Source: Fragilaria crotonensis (Eukaryota; Bacillariophyta; Fragilariophyceae; Fragilariales; Fragilariaceae). From it: a stretch of DNA of 64,000 nt. The position numbers and the translations under genes were made by a program. Of this stretch, positions 52,476 to 62,051 are shown one piece after another (the stretch's first letter is position 1; each line of letters opens with the position of its first letter). The stretch spans positions 186,001 to 250,000 of the forward strand of contig JAKSYS010000007.1 of assembly GCA_022925895.1 (NCBI GenBank), in the 5' to 3' direction. The notes beneath the pieces are model-generated. The model was not told where the DNA came from. It saw only the letters and a program-made list of their open reading frames with translations, and made no database searches.

Positions 52476-55139
52476 TCAGGGCAATCTTGCCAGCTGGCGT
52501 CGGAAAATACGGTTAAGTCGGAATGGGGAATGCGGTGTTGACGACATATGTCGTAAACAGGGTTGGTCGTGGCATCCGGGTAGAACTTGATGGCATAATA
52601 GGGGCGACGGCGTAGGTAGCCAATCAGCCAGATAAGAGCACGGAAGTCGAGTTCGCCAGGGCAGACGCAGGCTTTTGCAAGTTTGCAGACTGCAAGAGGA
52701 TATCAGCACGGGTGTTGTAGGCAAGATAGAGTAGCGTACATACAGCGGAGCGGAATGGGAGGCGTTCTCGTGTTGTTCGACAACTTGTTTGTCATGATCG
52801 GTGACAGGTCGATTGTCTTTACTGAAGGTGTAATCCGGTGGGAATGGTGTTTCACGTTCAGGGAACTCGGAGTTGGGATCGTAACGTTGCAAAGTGTTGA
52901 GAACGTAGCGATGTTGGTCGAGAGTGTAGGTTTTGTCTTTGTGTTGATGGATACGCATTTGCAAGAACCATTGAGCAGGTCCAAGGAACTTGACGTCAAA
53001 GCGATTGCGGACAGATTCTTCGAATTCTTTTTCGATGGCGTCATTGCTGCCAGCGTAGAGCATGTCGTCGACAAAGAAGAGAAGGCGTAACCATTGGTTG
53101 TGTTTGTTGTAAAAGACAAAATAGGAGGGTTCAGACTGGGATTGGATGAATCCTTTGGAGTAAAGCCATTCAGAGAATTCAATGTTCCAATATTTTCCAG
53201 AGTAAACAAGTCCATAGATTCCCTTGTTCAAAAGGGCTGGAGTTCCAAAGTATTTAGCATATTCAGGGAAGTAATATGCATACTCAAGTGGAAGTCTGAC
53301 AAAGTGGCGACCGATGACTTTGGCTTGTAGATATGCGCCAATGAAGTCGGCACTTTTGAGAGTGCGGTGGGATGCACAGATTGTTGAGAGAAGTAACTTG
53401 ACCCCTCTTGAAGATGCACAGGGTGACCATGTGTCCTCAAAAGGTTGAGGTACCTCAATTGGGATGGTGTTAGTTGTCTTGCTGGATTCAGGATTGTTTT
53501 CAGCATTGTCTTGTTTTTGTTGTTGGAGAAATTGCTGGTAAGCAGCTTTAGTTTTCTTCAATCGTCGTTTTTCCAAGTCGCCACGGGCGACAAGGCGAGC
53601 TTTAAGTTTTTCAAGTTTACCAGTTGCAGTTTGTTTTGCTTTCAAGACAAGTTTGACAGGGATGATGAGTTCATCTTTCCGGGGTTGTTCACCCAGAATG
53701 AAGGTATCGTGGTCGATTAAGTTCTTGATTTCCATGCGAATAGCATGTAGCCAGGCGTTGCGGACGTCATCGTCAAGTTTGAGAACGGCTTTGAAGGATT
53801 GCGGTTCAGGGAGATACTTGTCCACGGGATCGTCGGTGGGCGAAGTTGTGGATGCGTCAACGGCGAGCATGGCAGTGTGGATGGGATCAACTGATGGCAG
53901 AGATTCAGCACACTCTTGGAAGTATAAAGTCATTTCCTTGTGAAGTGGGGTGTGTCTCAGTTGGTGAAAGGTCCAGTTGATCAGCTGAGGAGTTGGTGGT
54001 GTTGGTCCAGGAGAGATGTCAGATTCTGTGATGGGATCAGTGTCATCAATATCATCTTCTGGATGGGCAGGGCTTGAAGGGCCATTGTCTTGTGCTTGTA
54101 AAAGTTGTTCAGAGTCATGGAGTTCTTCAAGATAGGTGGATGGTGTGATGCCTAGATTGGCAGCAGATCCAGTTTGGTGGACAATTGATGGTTCAGAGTT
54201 GTCCAAAGATTGGAGTCCATTGGGATCCAAGTGAGATCGGATGGGAATGGCTCCGGCAAAGGGCTTTGAATCGAAGGCAAGGGCAGAGCTGAAGTCTTCA
54301 TCAAAGTAGGCGTCGCGAGTGATGACGATGCGCTGAGGATGATCAGGAGAGTAAACTAGCCATCCGGCTGAGTTCTCTGGAAATCCGATGAAGATACCAC
54401 GGGAAGCACGTTGGAGTTGTTGCTTATAGGTAATCAGCTTGTTGCGGAAGGTCGGTTCGTAGCGCTTGAAGTAGACAGGGCATCCAAATACACGGAAGTT
54501 GGCAAGGCTTGGTTTTCTGCCATAGCTGTATTGGAATGGTGTGGTTGGGTTGCCATGTTGATCAGTTACATTCTTGGCTGGGCAAGCATTAATAATACTG
54601 ACAGCATAGGCATGTGCATGATGGAAGAAGGCACCGCCAAGTCGGGCAGTGTTGAGAAGTACATTTGCAGTGTTGTGAACTTCTCTCCATTTGGCTTCAC
54701 AGATGCCATTCATTTCTTGGTGTTCTGGAGCAGCAGCTTCAAGTTTGATTCCAAGGTTGTTGCATTCTGTGATGAATTTTGCAGATGTAAAGGCAGATCC
54801 GGCATCAGTACGGATGAAGCGGACGGACTTTGTGCGGCCAAGTAGTTCTGTCTGAGTAAGCCAGGACTTAAGGGCTGTGATGATGGATGTGGTGCTTTCA
54901 GTTGGAAGTCCTATCCAGCCAGTTAGCTTGCCAGGTGTTGTGACAATAAAGAGGTAGGCTGAATAGTTTGTTGCAGTGGTGAGTCCAAACCGAAAGGGGT
55001 TTCTCATGAGATCAAGGTGAAGTTGGTGAAACGGTTCTGAGCCTTGTCTGAGAGGAATTTTGCTGCGAGCGTGTTTTTGGCTGATCGAGATACGAATTGG
55101 CCAAGTGTTTTTGTCAATCGCAGGCGAGTGTATGATCAT
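52476..55139 (-). CDS. Copia element 2 integrase and reverse transcriptase
   Basis: 887 open codons. Integrase catalytic residues appear as LHLDLM, RFIRTDAGSAF and HQEMNGICEAKWREVHN, a complete DDE set. Reverse transcriptase starts near LKSADFIGAYLQAK, has NKGIYGLVYSGKYW and the catalytic box LFFVDDMLYAGS. The last 80 residues of this frame are out of register with the polyprotein. Confidence 0.93.
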   Translation of the reverse strand: MIIHSPAIDKNTWPIRISISQKHARSKIPLRQGSEPFHQLHLDLMRNPFRFGLTTATNYSAYLFIVTTPGKLTGWIGLPTESTTSIITALKSWLTQTELLGRTKSVRFIRTDAGSAFTSAKFITECNNLGIKLEAAAPEHQEMNGICEAKWREVHNTANVLLNTARLGGAFFHHAHAYAVSIINACPAKNVTDQHGNPTTPFQYSYGRKPSLANFRVFGCPVYFKRYEPTFRNKLITYKQQLQRASRGIFIGFPENSAGWLVYSPDHPQRIVITRDAYFDEDFSSALAFDSKPFAGAIPIRSHLDPNGLQSLDNSEPSIVHQTGSAANLGITPSTYLEELHDSEQLLQAQDNGPSSPAHPEDDIDDTDPITESDISPGPTPPTPQLINWTFHQLRHTPLHKEMTLYFQECAESLPSVDPIHTAMLAVDASTTSPTDDPVDKYLPEPQSFKAVLKLDDDVRNAWLHAIRMEIKNLIDHDTFILGEQPRKDELIIPVKLVLKAKQTATGKLEKLKARLVARGDLEKRRLKKTKAAYQQFLQQQKQDNAENNPESSKTTNTIPIEVPQPFEDTWSPCASSRGVKLLLSTICASHRTLKSADFIGAYLQAKVIGRHFVRLPLEYAYYFPEYAKYFGTPALLNKGIYGLVYSGKYWNIEFSEWLYSKGFIQSQSEPSYFVFYNKHNQWLRLLFFVDDMLYAGSNDAIEKEFEESVRNRFDVKFLGPAQWFLQMRIHQHKDKTYTLDQHRYVLNTLQRYDPNSEFPERETPFPPDYTFSKDNRPVTDHDKQVVEQHENASHSAPLYVRYSILPTTPVLISSCSLQTCKSLRLPWRTRLPCSYLADWLPTPSPLLCHQVLPGCHDQPCLRHMSSTPHSPFRLNRIFRRQLARLP

Positions 55140-55905
55140 TCCAAGCGTGATGCAGGGATCCGGTCATGAGATTGCGGAAATTTCTGCGCAAGGCGACGGA
55201 TATGGTCTCAAGAGGCAAAGAAGTTGTTGGTCTTGAGGTGTCAGCTTGTGTAGGATCAACATGTTGGTCAAATGCAGGGGAGAAGGAAGTTTCATCAGGT
55301 GTGGTGTCCACAGGTTGTGCCATGGTAGAAAAGGCATTCTGTGTTGGGAGTTCATGCAGGAGCAGGGGCCATGTGTATTTTGAATTGTTTGGGAACTGGA
55401 TTGTAGTGGCTCTGTTCTGGATGATGACTGTGAAATTCTGGGTTGCAGAGATGGTTGTCAGGGAAAGAAGGCGGTGGCTGAGACCTTCAATATAATAAAC
55501 ATCAGTTAGGCCAAGGATAGACTTTTGTCCTTCATCAGAGGTGAAGTAGCAGTCAGTGGTTCCTTTGAATGTTGAGATCTTGGTGGTTCCGTCAGCAAGA
55601 GAGACAGGGATGTGGCAGGCTTCAACATCACGAAGGTCGCTGAAAACGGGTGTATAATGACATGTGGCACCACTGTCAGGTAGCCAGTTGTCAAGACTTG
55701 GTGGTCCAAATCTTTGATGTGTTGATAAGGGGTCTTCAGGGAAGAGTTCTGTTGAGCCTGTGTTGGGTGGAGAGTTTGGTGCTGATGGTAAGAAATCATT
55801 GTTGAGCAATGCTCTGTTGATTTCCATCTGAGGAGCATTGACATCAGGCCATGAGGTAACTGCAGATGGGCCATTGAAGGTGCCCTGGAGGTCACAGGAG
55901 GCCAT
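55114..55905 (-). CDS. Copia element 2 aspartic protease
   Basis: The active site WLPDSGATCHYTPV lies near residue 75, followed by DVYYIEGLSHRLLSLTTIS, the copia protease/pre-integrase pattern. The frame overlaps the integrase frame by 26 nt and the Gag frame by 400 nt, so it is one section of the polyprotein reached by a frame change. Confidence 0.88.
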   Translation of the reverse strand: MASCDLQGTFNGPSAVTSWPDVNAPQMEINRALLNNDFLPSAPNSPPNTGSTELFPEDPLSTHQRFGPPSLDNWLPDSGATCHYTPVFSDLRDVEACHIPVSLADGTTKISTFKGTTDCYFTSDEGQKSILGLTDVYYIEGLSHRLLSLTTISATQNFTVIIQNRATTIQFPNNSKYTWPLLLHELPTQNAFSTMAQPVDTTPDETSFSPAFDQHVDPTQADTSRPTTSLPLETISVALRRNFRNLMTGSLHHAWNDHTLACD

Positions 55906-57659
55906 GTATGCTTGATGGTGAAAAGCATGGGAGTTAGAAGCAGTTGAGTCAGTAATGAAGTAAGCACGCTGGTTGCGGGTGCTGCATTTTCATTGTTTGG
56001 ATTTCTGGGCGGCGGTCCTCCACGGTTGTTCTGGTTAGTTGATGAGCGATTGGCGGTTATGCATCGATTAGCATAGTGGCCAAGTCTACCACAGTTATTG
56101 CATACAATATTTGCAGCATTGGATGTGTTAGGGTTTCGTCTCACAGCTGGTGTGTTGTTTGGAGGGCGCCGTTGATTTCCATTGTTTGAAGATATCGGTC
56201 TGAGAGGAGGGCGTGAGCCGCGATTCTGTTGTTGAAAAGGGCGAGATTGTTGTGGTGTGCTCCTGCGATCATTGTTGTTATGTTGTCTTGGTGGTGCAGG
56301 AGCTTGATTCGGTCCTCGATTGTTTGGTCGATGCGGTGGTCTGTTGTTTGAAGCAGTGTACGGTCGCATCATAGAACTGAAGGCATGTTGTTGGCGTGGT
56401 GTGAAAACGCGCGTTGTGCCTTGGCGAGGTCGAGAGGATTGGTTTGAAAACGGTTGACGTGCAGAATTTGCATGCTGGTTGTAATTGCGTTGATTTTGGG
56501 AAGGGAGAGTGAGTCCACGCGAGTCGTCGATGTTCAGCAAATGGCTCTCAAGTTCCGCAAAAGTGGGTAGTTCTTCGTCATTCAACTCAGCTCGACGGAT
56601 GTCGGCGTCAAAACGTTGGTAGGAAGCAGCATAAAAGTGGTGATTGCTGCCGCCACGGATGGTTCGCTTGATAATGTCGGCATCGGTGTTAGGGATACCG
56701 GCATGATAGCAGTCGCGCGTTAGAGTCCGAATGCGATTCAAGTATGATGTCGCAACTTCTTGGTGACCTTGTTTGATCGAGTAGAAGGATTCGCGCGTGC
56801 GTTCAATGTGATCTTGGGTGAGTGGAGCACAATGACGTCTTAGAGTCAGAATGGCAGTTCTGGCATCAGGTGGACAGTCAATGATGTGCTTCTGGCAAGG
56901 ATCACTGATGTTGGTGAAGATCAGGTTGTAGAGTGCTGTGCCAATGCATGGATGGGAGTAGCTGATTTGCTTTGGCCAAAGGTCAAAGACATTGCGTGTC
57001 CATGGAGATATGTTGCAAACAATTCGAAGGTTGTCCATAAAGGCATTGAACTGACGTCGTCGTTGGAGAAGATCACTTGGATAGTTCAGCTTTCGAAGGT
57101 TTGCAGTCTTGGCGTATTTCAGGAGCGTTCTTGTCAGATCTTCAATCGGAGGATATGTGAAGTCGGTTCTTGTTGATGAAGTCAGGGCATCAGGAGAACC
57201 TAAGGGAATCTGAGGCGGTCCGTTGTCGTCTTCTTGTTCGTCGTCTTGGTCGTCGTCGTCGAAGAATGTCTCTTGTCTTGGCGGGTAAGCGAACGTTGGG
57301 TGAGTTTCTGAGCGTTTTGTCGGTAACGGAGCGTTTGGTCTTGACGTTGGTGTTTTGGGAACAATTTCAGCGGGTGGAGGCTGGGTTTGGTCTGCTGTGT
57401 CGGACAAGGGGGTTTTTGGTGTTAGAATTTGTCCGACTGCACGTGACAGACGCTGCAAGGGATTCGACGGATTTTCTGTCGGATTTTGTTGCGAAGTGTC
57501 AATAAAAGGAGCAGGAGTGTCAGAAATGGGTGAGTTTTCAGGAATTGCTGACGTTTCATGTTCTGTTTCGTCAATTTCGGTAGAACTGTCTGAGTTTTCA
57601 GGATTGGGGTTGCAGGTTCGATTCCCGGTTGTTTTCCGGTAGAAGCGATGATCTGCGTG
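55506..57659 (-). CDS. Copia element 2 Gag with CCHC zinc knuckle
   Basis: The frame is open from a TAA at 57660 down to 55506. After an acidic, Pro-rich start (near 57560-57230) it contains a copia-type Gag core (LTRTLLKYAKTANLRKLNYP, RTRESFYSIKQGHQEVATSY), a Gln/Asn/Arg-rich linker and a zinc knuckle CNNCGRLGHYANRC (C-X2-C-X4-H-X4-C). No ATG lies near the expected start; the frame runs without stop into the upstream block. This suggests that Gag is translated as part of a longer polyprotein. The last about 130 residues are out of register with the protease frame. Confidence 0.85.
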   Translation of the reverse strand, partial: HADHRFYRKTTGNRTCNPNPENSDSSTEIDETEHETSAIPENSPISDTPAPFIDTSQQNPTENPSNPLQRLSRAVGQILTPKTPLSDTADQTQPPPAEIVPKTPTSRPNAPLPTKRSETHPTFAYPPRQETFFDDDDQDDEQEDDNGPPQIPLGSPDALTSSTRTDFTYPPIEDLTRTLLKYAKTANLRKLNYPSDLLQRRRQFNAFMDNLRIVCNISPWTRNVFDLWPKQISYSHPCIGTALYNLIFTNISDPCQKHIIDCPPDARTAILTLRRHCAPLTQDHIERTRESFYSIKQGHQEVATSYLNRIRTLTRDCYHAGIPNTDADIIKRTIRGGSNHHFYAASYQRFDADIRRAELNDEELPTFAELESHLLNIDDSRGLTLPSQNQRNYNQHANSARQPFSNQSSRPRQGTTRVFTPRQQHAFSSMMRPYTASNNRPPHRPNNRGPNQAPAPPRQHNNNDRRSTPQQSRPFQQQNRGSRPPLRPISSNNGNQRRPPNNTPAVRRNPNTSNAANIVCNNCGRLGHYANRCITANRSSTNQNNRGGPPPRNPNNENAAPATSVLTSLLTQLLLTPMLFTIKHTWPPVTSRAPSMAHLQLPHGLMSMLLRWKSTEHCSTMISYHQHQTLHPTQAQQNSSLKTPYQHIKDLDHQVLTTGYLTVVPHVIIHPFSATFVMLKPATSLSLLLTEPPRSQHSKEPLTATSPLMKDKSLSLA

Positions 57660-58731
57660 TTAGAACAACTAATGCATTGTGTTCAAGAGGACATTGTTGT
57701 TTTTCCAAATCATATCTAATTACATTGCAATTATCCTCTGTTGCTACATTCACATCATTGTGTCTGTGGCCAGGAGGGATAAGTGAGTTGCAAGTAATAG
57801 ATTGGGGTGTGGTTTCATTGTCAGAACACAAGGAACTGGACTCACCAGGAATGACATTAAGGAGTAATTCTGGAGTCTTGTTTGTGTATGGGTATTCTGG
57901 GTGATTGTGCTGTTGCCAGAAAAATGAAAAGCGATTGTGTTTGATCTGATCAGCCGGCTTTTGGAGGGCGTCTTGAAGATGTGGCAAGGCCCAAGCGCGG
58001 TAGACATTGTCGGATCCACGTTTCGTGGTGATAACTTGGATAAGTCTGATAGCAAGATCAAGGGGAACAGTGTGAGGATCATCAACAACATGGTGGACAG
58101 GGTTTGACTGGCGCCAAAGTTGACTGGGATTGTTAGGACATGCCCATTGATTTGCTTCATAGTTTGCAGTCATAGGAATGCAAGCTTGAGTCTGAAAAAG
58201 GGCTTGAACTGTGGTTGAAGTGTAGGGTTCAACATTGCCATTTCTGTGATCAAAAATGATGGGCAGATTGCCAGAATCATAGATGATAGGGAAGGTGTGT
58301 GCTCCTTCCTTTGGAATAGGCAGTTCAACTTGAGATCCAGAGGTGTAGGATGGGTTCTCTGAGTGTGTACCTTGGAAGATGAGAACATTGGATGGTTCTG
58401 GGGTCTGCGGTAACACACGTTGGGGATCGATAACATCAAGAGTCTTGACAACACGGAAGAGTAGATACTCATGATCTGGTAGAAAGTCGATCGAGTAGTT
58501 GTAGGTGTTGGTAGAAATTGGGATGAAGTGGGACTTGTCCGAGGAATATTGATGGTTTCCAGCGGGGATATCGATCTCTTGGAGGTAATTTGGAGAAATA
58601 TCTCGACAAATCACGAAGTTCACTGCTAGGGTGGTAGCAGGGTTCATTGCATAGGTAGTGTTGCCATGGAGCTGCTCAGTTGTAGGTAGAGTAGCCATTG
58701 GGAAGGCAGAGCAATGGTAGTTGAAGATCAT
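57598..58731 (-). CDS. Copia element 2 extra block, part 5
   Basis: 377 open codons of unrecognised protein: MATLPTTEQLHGNTTYAMNP, later a Trp-containing region (RFSFFWQQHNHPEYP) and an Asp/Glu-rich tail. It overlaps the Gag frame by 62 nt, so a single frame change would fuse the two. I found no known domain. Confidence 0.6.
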   Translation of the reverse strand: MIFNYHCSAFPMATLPTTEQLHGNTTYAMNPATTLAVNFVICRDISPNYLQEIDIPAGNHQYSSDKSHFIPISTNTYNYSIDFLPDHEYLLFRVVKTLDVIDPQRVLPQTPEPSNVLIFQGTHSENPSYTSGSQVELPIPKEGAHTFPIIYDSGNLPIIFDHRNGNVEPYTSTTVQALFQTQACIPMTANYEANQWACPNNPSQLWRQSNPVHHVVDDPHTVPLDLAIRLIQVITTKRGSDNVYRAWALPHLQDALQKPADQIKHNRFSFFWQQHNHPEYPYTNKTPELLLNVIPGESSSLCSDNETTPQSITCNSLIPPGHRHNDVNVATEDNCNVIRYDLEKQQCPLEHNALVVLTRRSSLLPENNRESNLQPQS

Positions 58732-58785
58732 GTCAGCTGGGGTAGGGCTCCAAGAATGATGTTGGTAGGTTGCAAATCTGGGTCA

Positions 58786-59136
58786 TCACCATTGGTGACC
58801 TTGGTAGAGAGATGCATGGTGTTGGAGGGCAGCTGAGATGAGGGACCTTGCAGCTAGAGAGCTTCTAGGTGGGATTTCGGGAGATGGGTCACCAAAGCCG
58901 TTCACAAGCGGAGAATAAGTGAAGGCAAATAGTGAGGTTGAGCCAAAGTTGGTAGGATGCTCATTGTAGGATGAGCGTTGGCTGTCTTGTCGCTTGTCGA
59001 AGGGTTTGGAAGCAACTTGCTGGTCTTGGAAGAAAGTGTGAATGAATGCAGGGACGTCTCTGAAATTACTTCGGTTGGGAAATAAACGCAGTGCTGTCGC
59101 AAGGATGGCACATTCGGATGATGTCAGAGAGGTCAT
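58786..59136 (-). CDS. Copia element 2 extra block, part 4
   Basis: 116 codons, LTSSECAILATALRLFPNRS onward, ending HASLYQGHQW. The neighbouring segments 59137-59280 and 58732-58790 are open in other frames and carry matching protein-like text (e.g. CALAILYAFKTLHLVHFL), so this is a fragment of one continuous coding stretch. Confidence 0.5.
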   Translation of the reverse strand: MTSLTSSECAILATALRLFPNRSNFRDVPAFIHTFFQDQQVASKPFDKRQDSQRSSYNEHPTNFGSTSLFAFTYSPLVNGFGDPSPEIPPRSSLAARSLISAALQHHASLYQGHQW

Positions 59137-59274
59137 GTGGCATAAACTTGAAAGTGGAATCTTGACTTGAAGGGTAGGTCAGAAAGTGAACAAGATGCAG
59201 TGTCTTGAAGGCATAGAGAATGGCAAGGGCACATTCATGGCCTGGGGTGTCTGGCTCATGATCAGTCAGGAGAC

Positions 59275-60558
59275 TCAGATAAGAGGCAGGGTGCCATCTG
59301 GGAAGTTAGTTTGGAGCAATTCAGCAGGTAAATTGTCCATGACTAAGTTGGTTGTCCTGTTCAAAGTGTGTTGCATACATTGGATGTACTCAATGCTGTC
59401 ATCATTGTCAGCAATAGTTGTATGATCCACAGTTAGGACGGGGTGAAGTTCGCGGAAGAAATGACGTAGGTGGTCCGTAGTGAGGTCACGGATACATTTC
59501 TTGGTCGCGGCGTCCGATTGGATGTATCGGAGGCAGAAGGATGCAGCGGTGATGCTAACGTCAACGCATGCAGGTAGGTTGCGCATGGTGACTGGCCCAT
59601 TAACATTATCCTGCAAAGTTGCATCAGGGTAATATAGAAGGGCAGCATGAGGGTTAGTCCTTGAGTCAAGCTCAGAGGAGTGCTGCAGGAAGGGCACATG
59701 GTGGATTGGGTCCAATGTGCTGTCTGTCGGTAGGGGGACAAACGGGGTGTCAAGTCGGTAGGGATCCGTAGGGTGATCACTTGACATGGCTTCGACGAAG
59801 TTGGTGATGCCTGTAGTCGTAGAAAGGCAGTCGTAGGCGCCGTCGGTGGCGGTGAAGTGGGAGAATAAAGGCGAAAAAGTTTCGGATGCAAACGTGAAGG
59901 GAGATGGATGTCTGTCGAAGCTGAAGGGCGTTGGGATCCTAAAAGCTTCAGGGTCTTGAATGAGACGTGAGGCGTTGCACGCGGTAGATGATGTCTCGTA
60001 GTCGTCGCTGTCGACGATGGGATGAAAAATATGAGGGTCTTCAGAGATGGGTTGAAAATAAAAGGGGTTGCAGTTTGTAGGGGCTGCAGTTTTCTTGGAT
60101 GAAAAATTGTGATATGTGACTGACGAAAAGCGGGTAGTTTTCTTGTTCGTCTTGTCTGTCTCACCGTAGATCTTGGTGTCCGGGCGATGGAAGGCGGACA
60201 TTGCGTGTGGCTGTGCTGGAAACGTAGACGTCAGCATGTCCACAGACGCGTGGGTGGTGTCCGTGGGAGGGCAATTCGATGTAGGGAATTTCGATTTTTC
60301 GTCCTGGGGAGGAGTCTTGATGAATATTTCGTCCATTGGTTTTGTTCGGATTCCGTCTGTAAAGGCAGTGTGAGGAGTACATGACGTACGTGTGAGTTCA
60401 GGCATGTACAAACGCACGCTACGTCTACTACTCAGCGCAGGCGGCGAGTAGATAGAGGTATTGGCTGACATGTTAACTACAGCAAGGACATTTTCGCAAA
60501 TGTCGTCGTTGAAGTTGGGGTTAACGGCATTTTCGATTCCGGGATCGCGCTCGGACAT
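59275..60558 (-). CDS. Copia element 2 extra block, part 3
   Basis: 427 open codons, the longest section of the unrecognised block. Pro/Thr/Ser-rich first half; second half with a compact region (VDVSITAASFCLRYIQSDAA, DHLRHFFRELHPVLTVDHTT, MQHTLNRTTNLVMDNLP) that looks like a folded domain. No homology recognised. Confidence 0.55.
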   Translation of the reverse strand: MSERDPGIENAVNPNFNDDICENVLAVVNMSANTSIYSPPALSSRRSVRLYMPELTRTSCTPHTAFTDGIRTKPMDEIFIKTPPQDEKSKFPTSNCPPTDTTHASVDMLTSTFPAQPHAMSAFHRPDTKIYGETDKTNKKTTRFSSVTYHNFSSKKTAAPTNCNPFYFQPISEDPHIFHPIVDSDDYETSSTACNASRLIQDPEAFRIPTPFSFDRHPSPFTFASETFSPLFSHFTATDGAYDCLSTTTGITNFVEAMSSDHPTDPYRLDTPFVPLPTDSTLDPIHHVPFLQHSSELDSRTNPHAALLYYPDATLQDNVNGPVTMRNLPACVDVSITAASFCLRYIQSDAATKKCIRDLTTDHLRHFFRELHPVLTVDHTTIADNDDSIEYIQCMQHTLNRTTNLVMDNLPAELLQTNFPDGTLPLI

Positions 60559-60923
60559 CGGACCAATGCCGTCGTTGTGACCGGGCCATTGATGGCGTCA
60601 CCGTGGACGGGGTGTTCTCGTCGGGAGACTGGTGACTGAAATGCCGCGAGTGCGGCCGGAGGTTGTGCTGGGCGGAGTCCCAGGAAGAACACTCTGCCGC
60701 GGTGTATGACCGCATTGATGCGGTGTGGGTAGAAACGGGTAGCGTGCCCAGGCGTAGAAGGGCAGTGCTCGCGGAAGAACTGTTCGTCTGTCGTAGAGAC
60801 CGCCGTAAAAACAGTACCAGGAGGAAAAACCACATGTTCTGGCGTCGCGGGTGTATACTCGTTGTCGGCGCCATACATGAATTTGCGTTTTTTGGAATGG
60901 TTGTCATCCATTTCTGCCGTCAC
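60477..60923 (-). CDS. Copia element 2 extra block, part 2
   Basis: 148 codons. MTAEMDDNHSKKRKFMYGAD follows directly on the previous section if one base is restored near 60925, and the text TPATPEHVVFPPGTVFTAVS with FFLGLRPAQPP suggests a small globular region. A basic KKRKF patch could be a nuclear localisation signal. Function unknown. Confidence 0.5.
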   Translation of the reverse strand: MTAEMDDNHSKKRKFMYGADNEYTPATPEHVVFPPGTVFTAVSTTDEQFFREHCPSTPGHATRFYPHRINAVIHRGRVFFLGLRPAQPPAALAAFQSPVSRREHPVHGDAINGPVTTTALVRCPSAIPESKMPLTPTSTTTFAKMSLL

Positions 60924-62041
60924 TGTTTCGTCTCGTTCTCCGCCAATTTCTGGCGGATTAAGGTCAGTGAGGTCTTGTTCGAGAGCTCTTTCGTCGCCGG
61001 AGAGGATGGCGTCGTCAGAATTCTCGGGGAGAGCGTCTTCGGGAGCACGGTAGTGAAACGTGCGTTTTCTTGAAATAACTTGATGGGCTTCGCGGTTTCG
61101 ACGATTTCTCTACGAGTAATCGTCGGATTGCGGATTGGAGAAGTGCATTGGAAAGCACTTTCGGAGACGGTTCGAATGGTACCCCTCTTGTCGTTGGAGA
61201 GGTCTTCGGCGTTGAACGCCGGGATCTTGAAAGAGTCGCATTTCGCGACTTCATTGTAGTGCTTGTTCTTGATGATTGCGACGTTGGTATCAAAGCTAAC
61301 ACGTTGTTTCTTGATAGGCCTTTCGTAGGAGGCGAGTGGGGAGTCTTCTTGGCGCGGGAGGGAGGTGGGAGGAGTGTTATTGCGCGCGTCGTCGTCATTG
61401 TCGTTTTTGGGTTCGGCGGCTTCGATGTCGTTGGTGGCGCCGTTTGCGTTGGAAATAGAATGGGAGCGACCCATTTCGGTAGATCCTGCTTCGTTGGAGG
61501 GTTTGCAGGCGTAGGTAACCCTGGTCTTGGTGTCTTGGGCGCGTTCTTGCTCGACGAGTGCAAGGAAACGCGAGATCGTGGCGGACTCTTGCTCAGGAGT
61601 CAGGGCCGTGCGAGCGCGCTGAAAATCGCCTGGAGCCTTGTTGGTGCTCTTCTTGGGCGTGAAGGTGTTAGTTCCAGCTGTAGGATAAGTGTTAGTGAAG
61701 TGGTTAGAAGTTGCAGCATAGATGTTTGAAGTGTTGCAAGGTAGAACAGCATTTTTGAGTGCATCAAAAGGAGCTGCAAAATCGCCGTCGGCGGCGACGT
61801 AGTTCGCCATGTGCTTCGTAGGCTTCACACAATGGGCGGAGGGAGGGTTGGCCTTGGTTGGAGGCGAACGGGTGGGCGCTGGGTTGGCCATGGTGAGTGT
61901 TGCAAAAGTTGAGGATGAAGTGTTAGTTGGGTGAGAACAGTTTTGCAAAAAAAAGTGAGCGCAAGGAATGAGAATTTCTTTTCCCAGCAGTAGGGACATG
62001 TACTGCTGGTATTGGGTGAGGGCTGGAATGAAAAAGAACAA
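60920..62041 (-). CDS. Copia element 2 extra block, part 1 (N-terminus)
   Basis: First coding frame after the 5' LTR. Starts are possible at 62041 or, more likely, at the ATG at 61891 (MANPAPTRSPP). It is low in complexity and Thr/Pro/Asn-rich, with LTPEQESATISRFLALVEQE as a helical stretch and a basic patch RPIKKQRVSFD. It ends ENETKQ-TGA where a missing base would continue into part 2. It is not Gag by any motif I can see. Confidence 0.55.
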   Translation of the reverse strand: MFFFIPALTQYQQYMSLLLGKEILIPCAHFFLQNCSHPTNTSSSTFATLTMANPAPTRSPPTKANPPSAHCVKPTKHMANYVAADGDFAAPFDALKNAVLPCNTSNIYAATSNHFTNTYPTAGTNTFTPKKSTNKAPGDFQRARTALTPEQESATISRFLALVEQERAQDTKTRVTYACKPSNEAGSTEMGRSHSISNANGATNDIEAAEPKNDNDDDARNNTPPTSLPRQEDSPLASYERPIKKQRVSFDTNVAIIKNKHYNEVAKCDSFKIPAFNAEDLSNDKRGTIRTVSESAFQCTSPIRNPTITRREIVETAKPIKLFQENARFTTVLPKTLSPRILTTPSSPATKELSNKTSLTLIRQKLAENETKQ

Positions 62042-62051
62042 GGGTTAGAGC

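Noticed and set aside
57615-57628. GGTTCGATTCCCGG, resembling a tRNA T-arm
   Set aside because: The arm does not pair properly and no acceptor, D or anticodon arm surrounds it. It lies inside coding sequence of the retrotransposon.
57598-57659. Programmed frameshift between the extra block and Gag
   Set aside because: The 62-nt frame overlap would allow it, but the whole window shows error-like frame changes, so there is no reason to prefer recoding here.
61015-61563. Alternative 182-codon frame in the retrotransposon block
   Set aside because: It is the out-of-phase shadow of part 1 of the extra block and is almost only Pro, Ser, Thr, Lys and Arg.
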